In this document: in pieces, positions 12,301 through 24,200 of the stretch
Layout of the letters: the number at the start of each line of letters is the position of its first letter
Numbering within the stretch: the stretch's first letter is position 1
Origin: Liolophura sinensis
Taxonomy: Eukaryota; Mollusca; Polyplacophora; Chitonida; Chitonidae
Direction of reading: 5' to 3'
Length of the DNA stretch: 64,000 bases
Assembly: GCF_032854445.1 (NCBI RefSeq)
Contig: NC_088300.1
Span: 19,079,608-19,143,607 of the forward strand
Program-made: the position numbers and the translations under genes
Notes under the pieces: generated by a model
What the model was told of the DNA's origin: nothing
Seen by the model: only the letters and a program-made list of their open reading frames with translations
Databases searched by the model: none

Positions 12301-14612
12301 TCTTTGGGCTGACGCAACGGTTCCCATTTGTTTTGAGTATAGCGTTTAATAATTAATCAGTCAATCCGTTACTATGTAAAGTATTTATTTCTTACATATT
12401 AAAAGAAATTTTATTTCACCATATGTTTGATGCCATTTTCTTCAGAGTAGTTCAACCACGTGCCGTTTCAAGGTTGGATCATGTAAAATTCTCGCAGTCT
12501 CGGCCTATTTCGAATCGCCGCCAAAATTACGCTGAAATCCGAGTATTGCACTGGCATCTATTTCAACACCGCAGGTTCGACCAGTGCACCATACAAGCCT
12601 GTCAGTATAGACATATTCTGGGGTTTGCTTATTTTAAATGAAGGGACACATAAAAGGAATAGTGATGCGGTTGATTATTTTATAACACCGTTACTTTAAC
12701 CATTGTGGTTGGACATTCGGATTCATCTCCCGCTAGTTGACCTGCCCTTTACAGCTGTAGTCCACTAATCAATCCGTGGTCATGTTCAGCGCATTATTCT
12801 CGGGTATGACTTAAAGCCCAAATCAAATACATACATTTGAAGACCATTATTTCTCCTTAATGATGTGTTGAAAGGAAATAAACGTCAGTGTGCTGTCTTA
12901 AAATATCGGTTGAAAACATGACTACGTGACCAACCCATAATCAAGATTCAACGCTTCATTAGATAGCCAAGTTTAGATCGGGAAAGTGTTTCAGTACAAA
13001 GGTTGGTTTAGCCAGGGTTTGGTTGTTTCGGGGTCAATAGAATAAGCATGTTGACTGAGCTCTGGCAGTATTTTCGTAAATGTAAGCTAGTACAGTCAAC
13101 ACCTGTGGGTATCGGGGCCAGGATACGGTTAAACCTGACCGAAGCGAGAAGCATTATCTGCGCGGATCTTCGGGGGGCCAAAGCCTGGAAACTTTAGCGT
13201 TTGGGGCTAAGGGCCTTATGGGCTACTGGAGTGTAAACTCTGATGGTGGGCTTTGCTGACCAGAACCTCGAACCTTGCGAAATGATTGAGTGTGCCACAC
13301 AGTTCCTTGGCACGTCAGCGTGAAAACATTTATAGTCAGGTGGAAATACATGTGGGGACTGACTGAACGCTCTTGAATTCCATCTTAGATGGTTCTAGAT
13401 TATCAGTACTGTGAACACTGAAGTGAACGCCTTGCCAGAATCACTTATGATGGCAGCACATTTGTTTACTTTACTTCTCGCTTTCTTGGGATTCTCCTAC
13501 CCTTCTGGAGCTCAACGCACCATTTAGCCATATTTTTTACAGCGCATGCGTCGCTTGCTGCCTTTCGCTCAACATCATTACCACCAATAGACAAGCTTGA
13601 CCTTTGGAGCCTGTGAGACGCACGTAGGCTTGTTTAGATTTAACCTCACCACGTGTCCTCCCGCGGAACTATTTAGTCAGCATTCATCAATAAAATTGTT
13701 TTAGGTTTTGCTGGTCATATCATGCTGTACATACTCTGGATAAAACGAAGACGTGTATAAACTATTGTTAGAGGCAAAGCTTGAGACAGTGTTTTCTGAC
13801 ATTCCTTCTTGCCTCATCACCGTGACCTTGTTCAAGATTCCTGTCCAAAATTTACTAGTGGTGACAGTGATGTAAACTGATAGGTAGAGTGCGACGCATG
13901 CGCTGTAAGGAGTATGCCACTTAGTATGGCTCCGTGTCACGTGTATACTTGACGAGGCGCTATATTTTGGGAGTATTTCTCTCCTAAACCTCACCGGCTT
14001 CGTACCAGTTCAAACAGTAAATTTGAGTGGAGCCGAAATAAATGAGGCATACGATTCTTGGTCTATATACACAGTGTAAAGCAAGTGCACTTCATGTTTG
14101 ATCAGTGAAAGGTTAAGAACACTTTCGTCGGCATACCACAGCATCCTTGTTGAATTAATTCGCTTAGAAGTCTTTTTCTCTCCCAAGCGTAGCTGTTTTT
14201 GATGGTTGTTCGAGTTATCTATTTTAGTGATTAATCATCCGTGTTACCTTACTTATACCGACACATGGTGAAAATGAGTATCAGCGTGATATTTAACATG
14301 TGACTAATTATATTTCGGATATAACCAGAAAACTGCAGTTTGGGAATGTGTGGGCCTTTCAGAGTTCAGCCATAAATCTTCATGGGTATACAGCCCAGCT
14401 TGAGATTCTTTCAGGCACCAAGACCGTACCCTATGTACGAGCGACTGACCGCAGTGATCCTTTCATAAGGATCAAGTTCTTGCATGACCTCTACCGTTAC
14501 CGGACGGGACCATGAACACCCCCGTTGTCTGTCAGTCAGACTGTAACGAAACAGTTTTTCGCAGTGTTTAATAGCTGTTTATCTTCGATCATTACGAATT
14601 GCCGATTCGGTT
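9305..14612. other. Gene-poor intergenic DNA
   Basis: No coding exon with supported splice sites was found on either strand; open frames are short and random-looking. The one structured item is the inverted-repeat element at 10646-10863, listed separately. The rest is unique AT-rich sequence with no repeat that I recognise. Confidence 0.5.
10646..10863. mobile_element. MITE-like inverted-repeat element, copy A
   Basis: The left end has CAGGATCACGAAGCAACCT, and the right end reverse-complements to GAGGATCAGGAAGCGATCT. The interior resembles the element at 29789-30009 along its whole length, including shared TTACGTAACA and TTTAAGATCGCTTC. It is about 215 bp with no coding capacity, as expected of a miniature inverted-repeat transposable element. 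The superfamily is not assigned because no clear target duplication was seen. Confidence 0.6.
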
Positions 14613-14738
14613 CAGGGCCCAGTTTCACAAAGCGGCGTACGACATTTGTCGTACAATATTTTGTACGTCACTGTTACCGTACCATTGTCCTTTACGTGCG
14701 ATTATCGTACATGTACATCTTTGTGAAACTGGCCCCTG
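14613..14738. mobile_element. Short MITE-like element with about 20-bp terminal inverted repeats
   Basis: The left end is CAGGGCCCAGTTTCACAAAG; the right end reverse-complements to the same with one mismatch. Near the left end it contains the palindrome-like GTACGAC...GTCGTAC. It is 126 bp and non-coding. No target duplication is evident. Confidence 0.55.
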
Positions 14739-14881
14739 AGGGTCGATCCGTTTCGACTATTTTCGTTCGTGTCCTCTTGTCGACAATATACCAGTTTTCG
14801 GACCTTTTTTGTCTAAAACGATGTGTAATAATGAATTTATTTATTTGATATATATGTATATAGAAGCAATACAATATTGGT

Positions 14882-16175
14882 TAAATCAACACCCCGAATC
14901 ACTTCAAAAACGAATTTCTTACAGATTGTATAAAATTTATCTTAAACAATAGCTCCTTCTGTTTTAACGATTGCCATTATGTATAAATTCTTGGGACAGC
15001 AATGGGAACAAAGATGGCCCCGGTTTATGCAAAGTTAGCAATGGGCTATTTAGAAATATCTCTTTACAAAAAAAAAAAGAACATGTTTGGGCATGATTTT
15101 GCAACAGAATTTAAAAGCCAGTGGAAAAGATACCTGGATGATTGTTTTATTTTCTGGCCAAAGGAAACCGGGCCGATTGATCTCTGATAGCCTTAACAAC
15201 TTTCATGCCCAAATATCCTTCACAGTGGAAGTAAATTCTTCCATAGTAAAGTCAATAAGTCAAATAAAGTCAATAACCTTTTTAGACATACTTGTCTTGA
15301 AAGAGGGGACTTCTATATCAACTGATATTTATCGAAAACCCACGGACACACAACTCTGTCTTCATTTTAGTTCGAATCACCCGCGTCATACTCGGGAAAA
15401 TATCCCATATTCCCTTGCCAGAAGAATCTGTACAATAGTAAACGTAAGATCAAATCAAAATGAGAGATTAATAGAACTTAAATCATGTCTGCGCAACAGG
15501 GGTTATCCGGAAGGATCAATTGACAGAGGAATTAGGACCGCTCTCAGTCATTCATTAAATTCCTCGCAGAAAAAACCTGACGAGAAGGTAATTCCATTTG
15601 TTACAGCACATAATCCCAATAATAACAACATCTTCCCATTCATTGTGAATGCCTTACCAATTCTAAAAAAGTGACAGGATGAAAGATATTCTAGCCAAAT
15701 CTAAGTTCATTTTATAACATGCGACAGGCTACAAGCCTAAAAAAAAAAGTTAAATCGCGCTCACTTTTCAGAAAAATCTTTGGCTCCATCGATCTCTAAA
15801 TGCAATGAACCTAAATGTGGAGCATGCATACACGGTAGAAAGGTTAAGCTTTCAGTTTGAGAGAGAAAATTCTTTGTTTAATGTAAAAATTTGACGTGCT
15901 GCACTGTGAAAAAAATGTTGCATATGCACTTGTTTTGCATGGGATGTGGCAGAGAGTATATTGGCCAGACCTGAGATCTCTGCTCCAGAATGACGCTGCA
16001 CTGACAACGTATCAACAACGAAGAATATTGTCATCTTCCAGTCAGTAAGCACATACCCTCATGCGCATTGTCATTGACTCTCTCGTTTAAAGTCTTTCCA
16101 TTTTATAAAGTATGAGATTAAAATCAAGCCACCTTAGATGTAAAAGGAACTTTCTTCATAAATAAATACAATACC
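14882..16175 (+). pseudogene. Penelope-like retroelement: reverse transcriptase plus GIY-YIG endonuclease, broken
   Basis: The RT portion begins around FKNEFLTDCIKFIL (14903) and continues with ILGTAMGTKMAPVYAKL. The catalytic motif RYLDD is near 15130, followed by DIYRKPTD and RHTRENIPYSLARRIC, all typical of Penelope-like RTs. Downstream, CNEPKCGACIH (about 15800) and CGREYIGQT (about 15950) mark the linker and GIY-YIG nuclease, ending near KGTFFINKYN (about 16150). It is damaged: TAA interrupts the RT near 14982, a frameshift lies between 15150 and 15190 just after YLDD, a stop follows at 15672, and there are further shifts in the nuclease. The 5' part of the RT and any promoter repeats are missing. 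It is a dead copy, used here as a class marker. Confidence 0.85.
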
Positions 16176-16919
16176 GATGTCTCAATGGTAGTCATCGGCC
16201 CTAATATTGTATCTCATAATATCATGATGTACCTCATGCTTGCATAATTTATGTTGATTAATTTTGTCAAACCAGTTCATTTTTATTAATCATTGTATAC
16301 ATATTACTCATTGTATATGTACAAATATTATGTCACAGATTATCCGCAGGGTCATCCGTTCGATGCTAATAAAGATGCATCGTCACTAGTTGTATTGCGT
16401 AAAGACACTCTTAGGTACTGATTTTTGTATTGTTCGCTACTTAACACCTTTATACATGTACGGCCTCGTTCCAGCAACAATTTATCCATGTACTATGGCA
16501 TGTAACTAAACCACTGCCTGTTTTGACATGTAGGTAACATGTTCCTTAGTTAACTGGTAACACATATCCTATATAAAGACCTCTTTATTTTTTTTCCTAT
16601 GTCAAGGTTCAATTCAAAATATACGAACCGTGAAGAAAGTGCTTAAGACTTCCCACGACAAGATAAATCGGCAATAATTTCATTATAGCCCAGGCAAGGT
16701 GATCCCATGGACGCATAATTTCGGCTTTGGACCTAAACATTTGAAAGGTTTATACCCTTTAGAATGCTGTAAATAGCTATATGTTATGGAAATTTGTCCA
16801 TTGTTGCCAAATTATCCATATCTAAACTTCAGTGAGGACACGTATAAGCGATCGATGTTAAATGGAAATCCCAACCTCAGGTCAATGCACGCCCGTCTCT
16901 GAACTGCTTCAATTTAAAG

Positions 16920-16966
16920 AGGAGGAGGGGAGTGGGGGGGGGGGTGGGGGGGGGGGCGGGGGGGCA
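16920..16966 (+). repeat. G-rich homopolymer tract
   Basis: Almost uninterrupted G over about 45 bases, with several runs of four or more. Such sequence can form G-quadruplexes and is prone to length error in sequencing. Confidence 0.85.
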
Positions 16967-19900
16967 GAAGTCAGATAATGAACGTGATACCACTGTTTAA
17001 CAACCAATACATCTACCATTTACTTATACCAGGACTTCTTGCAGTTAACTTTATTCCATGTATCCATAACTTTTGTCTCATTTTCCCCAGTCAGTTTATG
17101 TATATCGCCTCGGTATATGTTTACATTTAAATTCCACTATATAATTAACCACGCACCGTCATCGTTTCAGTTGTACTCGTTAACTCAGTTTTCTTTGAAA
17201 GGGGGTGGAGCTACCCCAGATTGAAGAGGTAGGTCACCTTTTTACCTGTTTGTGTACTATCCTTGTGATGTGCACGTAGACCGTCTTTTCCTGTTAGTTA
17301 CTCCCCACTGAGTTACTATCTTTGACTGGCATACATGTAGGTAGTCTACACCCAAATATCCAATCATGATAAGGGTACCCATTGTATGATCTGCTAAAAA
17401 AATGTCATGAGTTCTTAGTTGTGTTCTCAGGGATATCAGGGGCGTAGGCTGGGGGAAGGGGTGTCCAATATTTCAGTTTCGTACCACTTTACTAAATAGT
17501 ATGTAGGGCTATTTAGATATGTTCTGTTATGTGAACCATTTCATATTGTTCCCGGTGGAAGACGGCGTGTTTTACAGAATTACCTCTCTTGAATCGTACC
17601 GCGCAGGCAGCAGTAGCTATTTCCGTCTGGTGGACAAGACAGATGCCGCAGTTTTACTTGTACTGCTTGTAATGACAATAAATACTATATACTCAGCCTG
17701 TTTTCAACCCCACCTAAGCTGAACATGAGTTGTTTTGGGCTTTTTTTTAAATGTGAAAATGAATGTGTACACATTGGCCAAATCTGCATTCGAAACGATT
17801 CGAAATCACTCAGATTCTCTCTTCGGCACCTAATATCCCGGGGCTTCCGGGGCCTAGGCGGCCCCTGGACCCTCGTCTAATAGACTGCGATAGTCGTTCC
17901 GCTCTTGTCAAATCCGCACCCCCTCCCCCACCCCCCGGTCAAGATCCATGGCACGCCGCTGTATATCATGAGGCGCATGATAGTGTATTGTCAGATGTGC
18001 ATTTCGTTCACCTATATTATAAAGCCTTTGTGTGGTTAACGGAAAAATACTGAACTAAGTTTGAAGGAGAAGTTGTTTACTTTCATCTAGCAGCATTTCC
18101 CACACTCCCAACGGAGTTCATCATCCTATCCTGTTAAAAAGAAAAATGTTTAAAAATTACGTGATGTCAGTCAAGTCGTCAAGGTTGCTGAATTCCAAGG
18201 TCACGTATATATGACGAGTTCCTGCTTACATATTCACACTGTATAGCCTTTCAACCGTGAAATCTGCCAGATGTATGTCGACATATGACGAAATAATATA
18301 ATAAACCAGAAAAGAGCTTCAAAGCAAAGCAAATAAGGAAGTGCGATAGTGCTTGATATATCAAATATCCGGTCTATTCACAAATTTGGTTTTTCTTTGT
18401 GCATTTTCAAAGCAAGATTTAAATACTGACAAATATCGTATACCCATGTTCGTTACCAAACGCTATGCCACTAAATTTCATTTGTCCAATTTACGGCGGT
18501 GGTAAGGTAGACAGTTGATCGACGAGCATGTGGGTTTTGACCATTTTGTAAGTAAGGCCTATATATATATGGTAGAAACAGCGAGCTTTCCGTGAAGTTT
18601 TATCAGCTCTTGTTATCCGAGCTCAAACATACAAATATTTATTTATTTTTATTTTTTTCTTATTTGAATATTGTTAAAAACACTCATTTTTTTTACTCAT
18701 TTTCTTATATATAGCCTGCCGGTGGCTATGTGGTTAGAGGAAGCTGGAGTGCCCGGCATAAACCTTAGATAAACTTCCCGCCAGTCGAAAAAAATCTCGT
18801 GACGATGGCTGTCATTATATAAATACACCAAGCTTAACGGAGACATTAACTCCTGAAGACATTCGCATGTACTCTGCGCAGAGTATCTGCGCGGGTTCAG
18901 ACGATGATCCTCATTATGTGATACATTTGGTTCAATATTTGACTCTAAAGTCATTCTTAAAACTACCACTTCAGATGGTTTGTAAATTAAAACTTTGAAA
19001 TGTTAGGTTGTGCCATGTCGGTATGGTTATGTTGCCTTCCTCCCTATCCCCACACGCCATTAACGCAAGCCATTTTGACGTAAAATGGTTTAGAAGAACA
19101 AGAGACAAATAAAATGTATATTCCGTCCTATCTGTGAACAAGGGCTTCCACCAATAAACACAAATTTTATATAATTCTTCTCACCTGAACTGCGAAAGCT
19201 TTCAGAAATTAAAACGCATGGTGGCTTAATATCTAATATGTTCTATATATCTCAACAGGCTCTTACAATTACCATTTACAATTACAGTTGAGATAATGCA
19301 TAACGTGGCGTTTTGCATCTTTTATATTTTATGCAGTTCAGCGAGAGGACAAATCTTAAACTCCTCATGTAAATAGCAGCGGGGGACACAGTGTAACGCT
19401 GCCTCCTGTATCAGGTGCAGGAGTGATGGGCTTACGTATAGATTATAATGAAGACGAATTGCAAGAATAAGTTAAGTGAATAAACAATCAGATAATATAG
19501 CCAGTTAATAATAAATTCTCCATGTTATATGATCCGGATGAAGAAATAATTGGATGATTGGATACTAAAACATGGCCTGTGGAGTTAATGGCAGTGGTAA
19601 TGGCCTTTATCAGTTTATCTTGAAGTTGTCTAACAACAGCTCTATTGCTGAGGGTCACTGCCTTGATGACAGCGCTGGAAAAACTTTACACATGTCGCAA
19701 AGACTACAACACGCGTCGGTTTCCAAAGAAGGGTTGCCAGTGTAGGGCAGTTTAAACCCTTCTCACGACCCCAGGGGTACGAACGGCACTGAGACACATT
19801 CCTTCACTTGACACTCTTTACTTAACAGGCCAGCATGGAAAAACCTGTGACGCCATGATTTGTTGGTTTGTTTATGTGACAACGTGGAGTGACACCCCAC

Positions 19901-20030
19901 GTTCGCTGACAACTGACTCCTGTAATACCCACACTAATACGGTATTACACCCTTTAAAATGTCAACCTTATTATGGATGATAACCCGTATGTGAATGTAT
20001 CTGCGCTCAGCCCCCTCCCCTCTAATCTAT

Positions 20031-20052
20031 CGCCCCCCCCCCCCCCCCCCCC
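20031..20052. repeat. Poly-C tract
   Basis: A run of about 22 C residues; simple repeat with likely length uncertainty. Confidence 0.85.
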
Positions 20053-20560
20053 AAAGTGTTACTGTAAGCTGACTGACTGCTCGTGACTTTCCACGCCACC
20101 AGGCCAAATCTGTCTGGTAAGCAACACAGGACTGACCAAGTGCCCATCAACTGATGACCTATTTCAACAAGCGGATGGAATAGTTTCCTTACGCGCTACT
20201 GTAATACACCCCATACCTTCTTGCCACGTGAGAGTATAGGCCAACATCTAGATAGGTTCTGCATGCTATGTATACAATACATGAATGCGGTGTGTACAAT
20301 GGACGCATTTATATAGAATTCTGATTTGATTTCGATAGCCCCGACGGTCGTGGGCACATGTCGTGCGCTCGACAAGTCAGTATATGCATATATAGTCAGT
20401 GTGTACAATCTCGCTCTCTTGCACTGTTTGCATCACCTACTTAGAGCGATAAATATTTGGATGTCGCGAAGTCCCGCTAAGTGATATGCAGCGATAACCT
20501 TGATACGTGTGGCGAACGTGTAACGGTCGGGCACCTGTCTACCGTCAGAACGACTCTCGG

Positions 20561-20567
20561 TATAAAG
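20561..20567 (+). promoter_or_regulatory. TATA box, candidate globin promoter
   Basis: TATAAAG in a GC-richer context, 560 bp upstream of the globin ATG. A donor-like GG|GTGAGA at 20627 and an acceptor TTTCAG ending at 21076 would allow a non-coding first exon and a 5' UTR intron. This arrangement is inferred from the sites alone. Confidence 0.35.
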
Positions 20568-21120
20568 CCTGCTGATCGCGATAGCGAACCAACGACTGCC
20601 AAAGTAGGGAGGGAATGCTGCTTTGGGTGAGAGCTCTCAGATGATGGAAGTGCAGAAAGCTAAGTGACTGTCAGCCAATGAAAAGAGACTAAAAACGTGT
20701 GAGCTTTATCTTCAGTACGCAGGTCGGGCATGACTTGAATGGCTCAGCGCGTATTCCAATCGCTGGCCTTCGCCTGACATAATCTCGGAACTGGGCGGTG
20801 TGTGAAAAACGGGACTGTATTATTACAACTGGATTAAGTGTAAGTGTGTGAGTTATTGAAGAAGTCGCTGGTATACAGCTATTATAAAAAGCGTGGTCCG
20901 TCACACATGATAACGTAGTCGCTTCGTGAGTCCCAGTCAAGACGATAGCAGCTTGTGAGTATATCTATATATGTATTTATATACACCTGCATATATACCT
21001 TAGCACTAACATACCTGTAATCAGTCTTAGCGCTGAGGTACCTGTACACGACTGACTGTTTTTGTGTCAATTTCAGGTGAAGCCGTTAAGAACATTTTTG
21101 ACACTTCATCAAAAGACAGC

Positions 21121-21218
21121 ATGTCGTTGAGTAACGCAGAAATTCGTCTGATTGAGACCAGCTGGGAAACATACAATCAAGGCGATATCGTCAATCAGGG
21201 CGTACACATGTTTATGAG
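21121..21218 (+). CDS. Globin exon 1 (A and B helices)
   Basis: The ATG opens MSLSNAEIRLIETSWETYNQ, a standard globin A helix, and the exon ends in HMFM plus two bases of Arg at the donor AG|GTAAGT. The length is 32 codons plus 2 bases. The start is chosen because upstream sequence has stops in frame and the N-terminus matches globin length. Confidence 0.9.
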
Positions 21219-24200
21219 GTAAGTCATGCGAGTCACACTAGAATGTTTTGTTCCCCTTGTTTTTTAACGCTTTTCATATTTCTAATTCGTTCTACTCCCA
21301 ATAATATAACATGGATTATGGAATCGGGAAAAGTTAGATGTATATATTTGTTGCAGCTTACTCCATATGAGCGGGGCATGTCACTTCAGAGGCTCTGTAT
21401 TCCGATGATATTGATAACGGTTTGGCTATTGACCGAATAGTCATGTGGACGTGTACACTGAGAGTCTCAACTCAGCGTCAGTAGCCTCATTAGCACTTTA
21501 CAACTCAACTTGCGATATATTTATTTGCATTGTGGAGAGAAAGGCTCGTGTAAATTAGCGATGTGTCTGGTGACGTAGATCACGGCCCGGCATTTCAGAC
21601 ATGACATAACTGGCGCGGCGCTGCCACTTAGAAACAGCCTATAACGCTCATTTTTACTTTTATAGGCCGTGTCGAGTAACAGGAAAATTTTGTTACCAGA
21701 AGATATTTTGAGTCATGCTAATTATAATATGGTAATTCGTAAGTTCCAACTCCAAGTTCCATAAATTCATTCCAAGAACGGATCAAAGGTCAATATCCTG
21801 GCTTATTTTCACCAACTTATAATTATTGGTCACTGTTGAGTAGAAGGTTGAAACTTATTTTATTCATGTATTTTCCTTACGTATGATATCCTGGTCACTA
21901 AAAGCATATTCTTAAGTGTCCATCTCATATAATAAACCACTTAAGAATGGCCTAATTCACGCTACGTATGACTTTATCGGTCAAAGAAAGATTGTTGATT
22001 GTTTTTACCAAAACATACCTTGAGATATTCTAAATATACAAGGTTGATTCGTAAGATACAACTCAATGCACTGACCACTTTAAGAACAGATCAGAGGTCG
22101 ATATATGGGTTCAATTGATTGTTGAAATGGCTTGTTTCGTGATTTATGCCTTATCCATGGAAACGTGTCCATTTTTGTGGTAGTTAGAGACTTATATCGA
22201 AATGTCACCTTGGAAACGTGTCCATTTTTGTGGTAGTTAGAGACTTATATCGAAATTTCAGCATAGAAATATCGAGAACGAATAACACATTCTAAAGTCA
22301 TCTTTTGATGGACAAATGTCTTTGAAATCGAGGGAACGCCAGAAATGCAAGAATTGACCCTGTGTATATTTTGTCGGGCATGCATGGCAGATGACGCAAG
22401 TGGTACCATCACTAACATGCACATTTGTCTGAAAATCACGATTAAGCGGTATTATGCTGCACAAATGAACTTAAAAGTAAGAAATACAGATTGAAATGGA
22501 AATACTGATTTTAGCCTGCATATAGCTTAGGTGTGTCCGAAAAACATTTTTTGGTATTACTACATGGAAAACTGGCTTCGAAAACTCCTGTGAAACACAA
22601 ATAATACGCATAAGAACGAGAATAAGTATAAGAAAGTAGTGTACAATATTGAATAATTATGGTACAAAAGTATTAAAGTACGGTGGGGAGTGTGGATAGG
22701 AGATGCATGAGGTGGAGAGTGTGGATATGAGATGCTTGAGTTGGGGAGTGTGGATATGAGATGCTTCAGGTGAGGAGTGTGGATACGAGATGCATGAGGT
22801 GGGGAGTGTGGATATGATATGCTTGAGTTGGGGAGTGTGGATATGAGATGCTTGAGGTCGGGAGTGTGGATATGAGATGCTTGAAGCGAGGAGTGTGGAT
22901 ATGAGATGCCTGAGGTCGGGAGTGTGGATTTGAGATGCTGGGGAGTGTGGATATGAGATGCTTGAGGTCGGGAGTGTGGATAGGAGATGCTTGAGGTCGG
23001 GAGTGTGGATATGAGATGCTTGAGGTGGGGAGTGTGGATATGAGATGCTTGAGGTGGGGAGTGTGGATAGGAGATGCTTGAGGTGGGGAGTGTGGATGTG
23101 AGATGCTTGAAGTGGGGGGTGTGGATGTGAGATACTTGAGGTCGGGAGTGTGGATTTGAGATGCTTAAGGTGGGGAGTGAGAATAGTGAGACAAAAGACG
23201 CTGGCTCAATAGCAGACTAATGGTTTAATCTGTGGCTGTCTTCGTAGCCTTCCTAGAAGGTAACTGCCTCTGAATGACATGTAGGCCTAAATTACATGGT
23301 TCCTTTGAGCGTCTTCACCCAAAGAACTGACTGTTCTCTTCTAAGATGCAACCACGAAATCAGAAGGGCTCATGATTTTGACATCATGTGAAGCCCTTGG
23401 AGCTAGTCAGAAGATCCAAGAAGCAGCTTGAGGAATACACATTGGTTACGAGGGCTGCTGTTGTAGACCTTGCAGCACAGATGTCTCGTATTGTAACACG
23501 TCAGATACTAGAGCAAGGCGCCATTCCTGTTCGCAGAGAGATCATCCCGTTGGTGGATGTCCTGTAGATTTGAAAATCGAGCAAGCCATCAGCTCTGATG
23601 CTGCTCCCCGCTGCGTGAGAACAACATCTCCAAAAAAGAAGTTATGGTGCCAGTCTGATCATAATGTGGATGCTAAAAAGTTCACATACGCATCCTTTAC
23701 CCGTCACTTATAAAGGGAATGGCTGAACGTTCGCAGAAAGTTGGTGCCACCGCTGAAATTCGACACGCGCAAATACAAACGGATTCCAAAGACTTAAGAA
23801 TGAAAATTAACAAAATCGAGGAATATTAATCAATTTAATCGCATGAAAGAAATGGTCCAATAATTCTACAACGCATATAATGAAAGCCAGCGACGCTGTG
23901 TAGACATGTCCGGTGAATACCCCAAGAAAATGGAAAGCCATCGAAGCTGTGTAGAAATGTCTGGTGAATACCCCAAGAAAATGGAAAGCCAGCGACGCTG
24001 TGTAGAAATGTCTGGTGAATACCCCAAGAAAATGGAAAGCCAGCGAAGCTGTGTAGAAATGTCTGGTGAATACCCCCAGAAAATGGAAAGCCCGCGACGC
24101 TGTGTAGAAATGTCTGGTGAATACCCCCAGAAAATCGAAAGCCAGCGACGCCGTGTAGAAATGTCCGGTGAATACCCCAAGAAAATGTAAAGCCAGCGAC

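Larger units (their letters stand above)
16176..20560. other. Gene-poor DNA between retroelement and globin promoter
   Basis: No supported exon. It contains a purine/G tract at 16920-16966 and a C-run at 20031-20052. GC-rich patches near 17830-17930 are not assignable. Confidence 0.45.
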
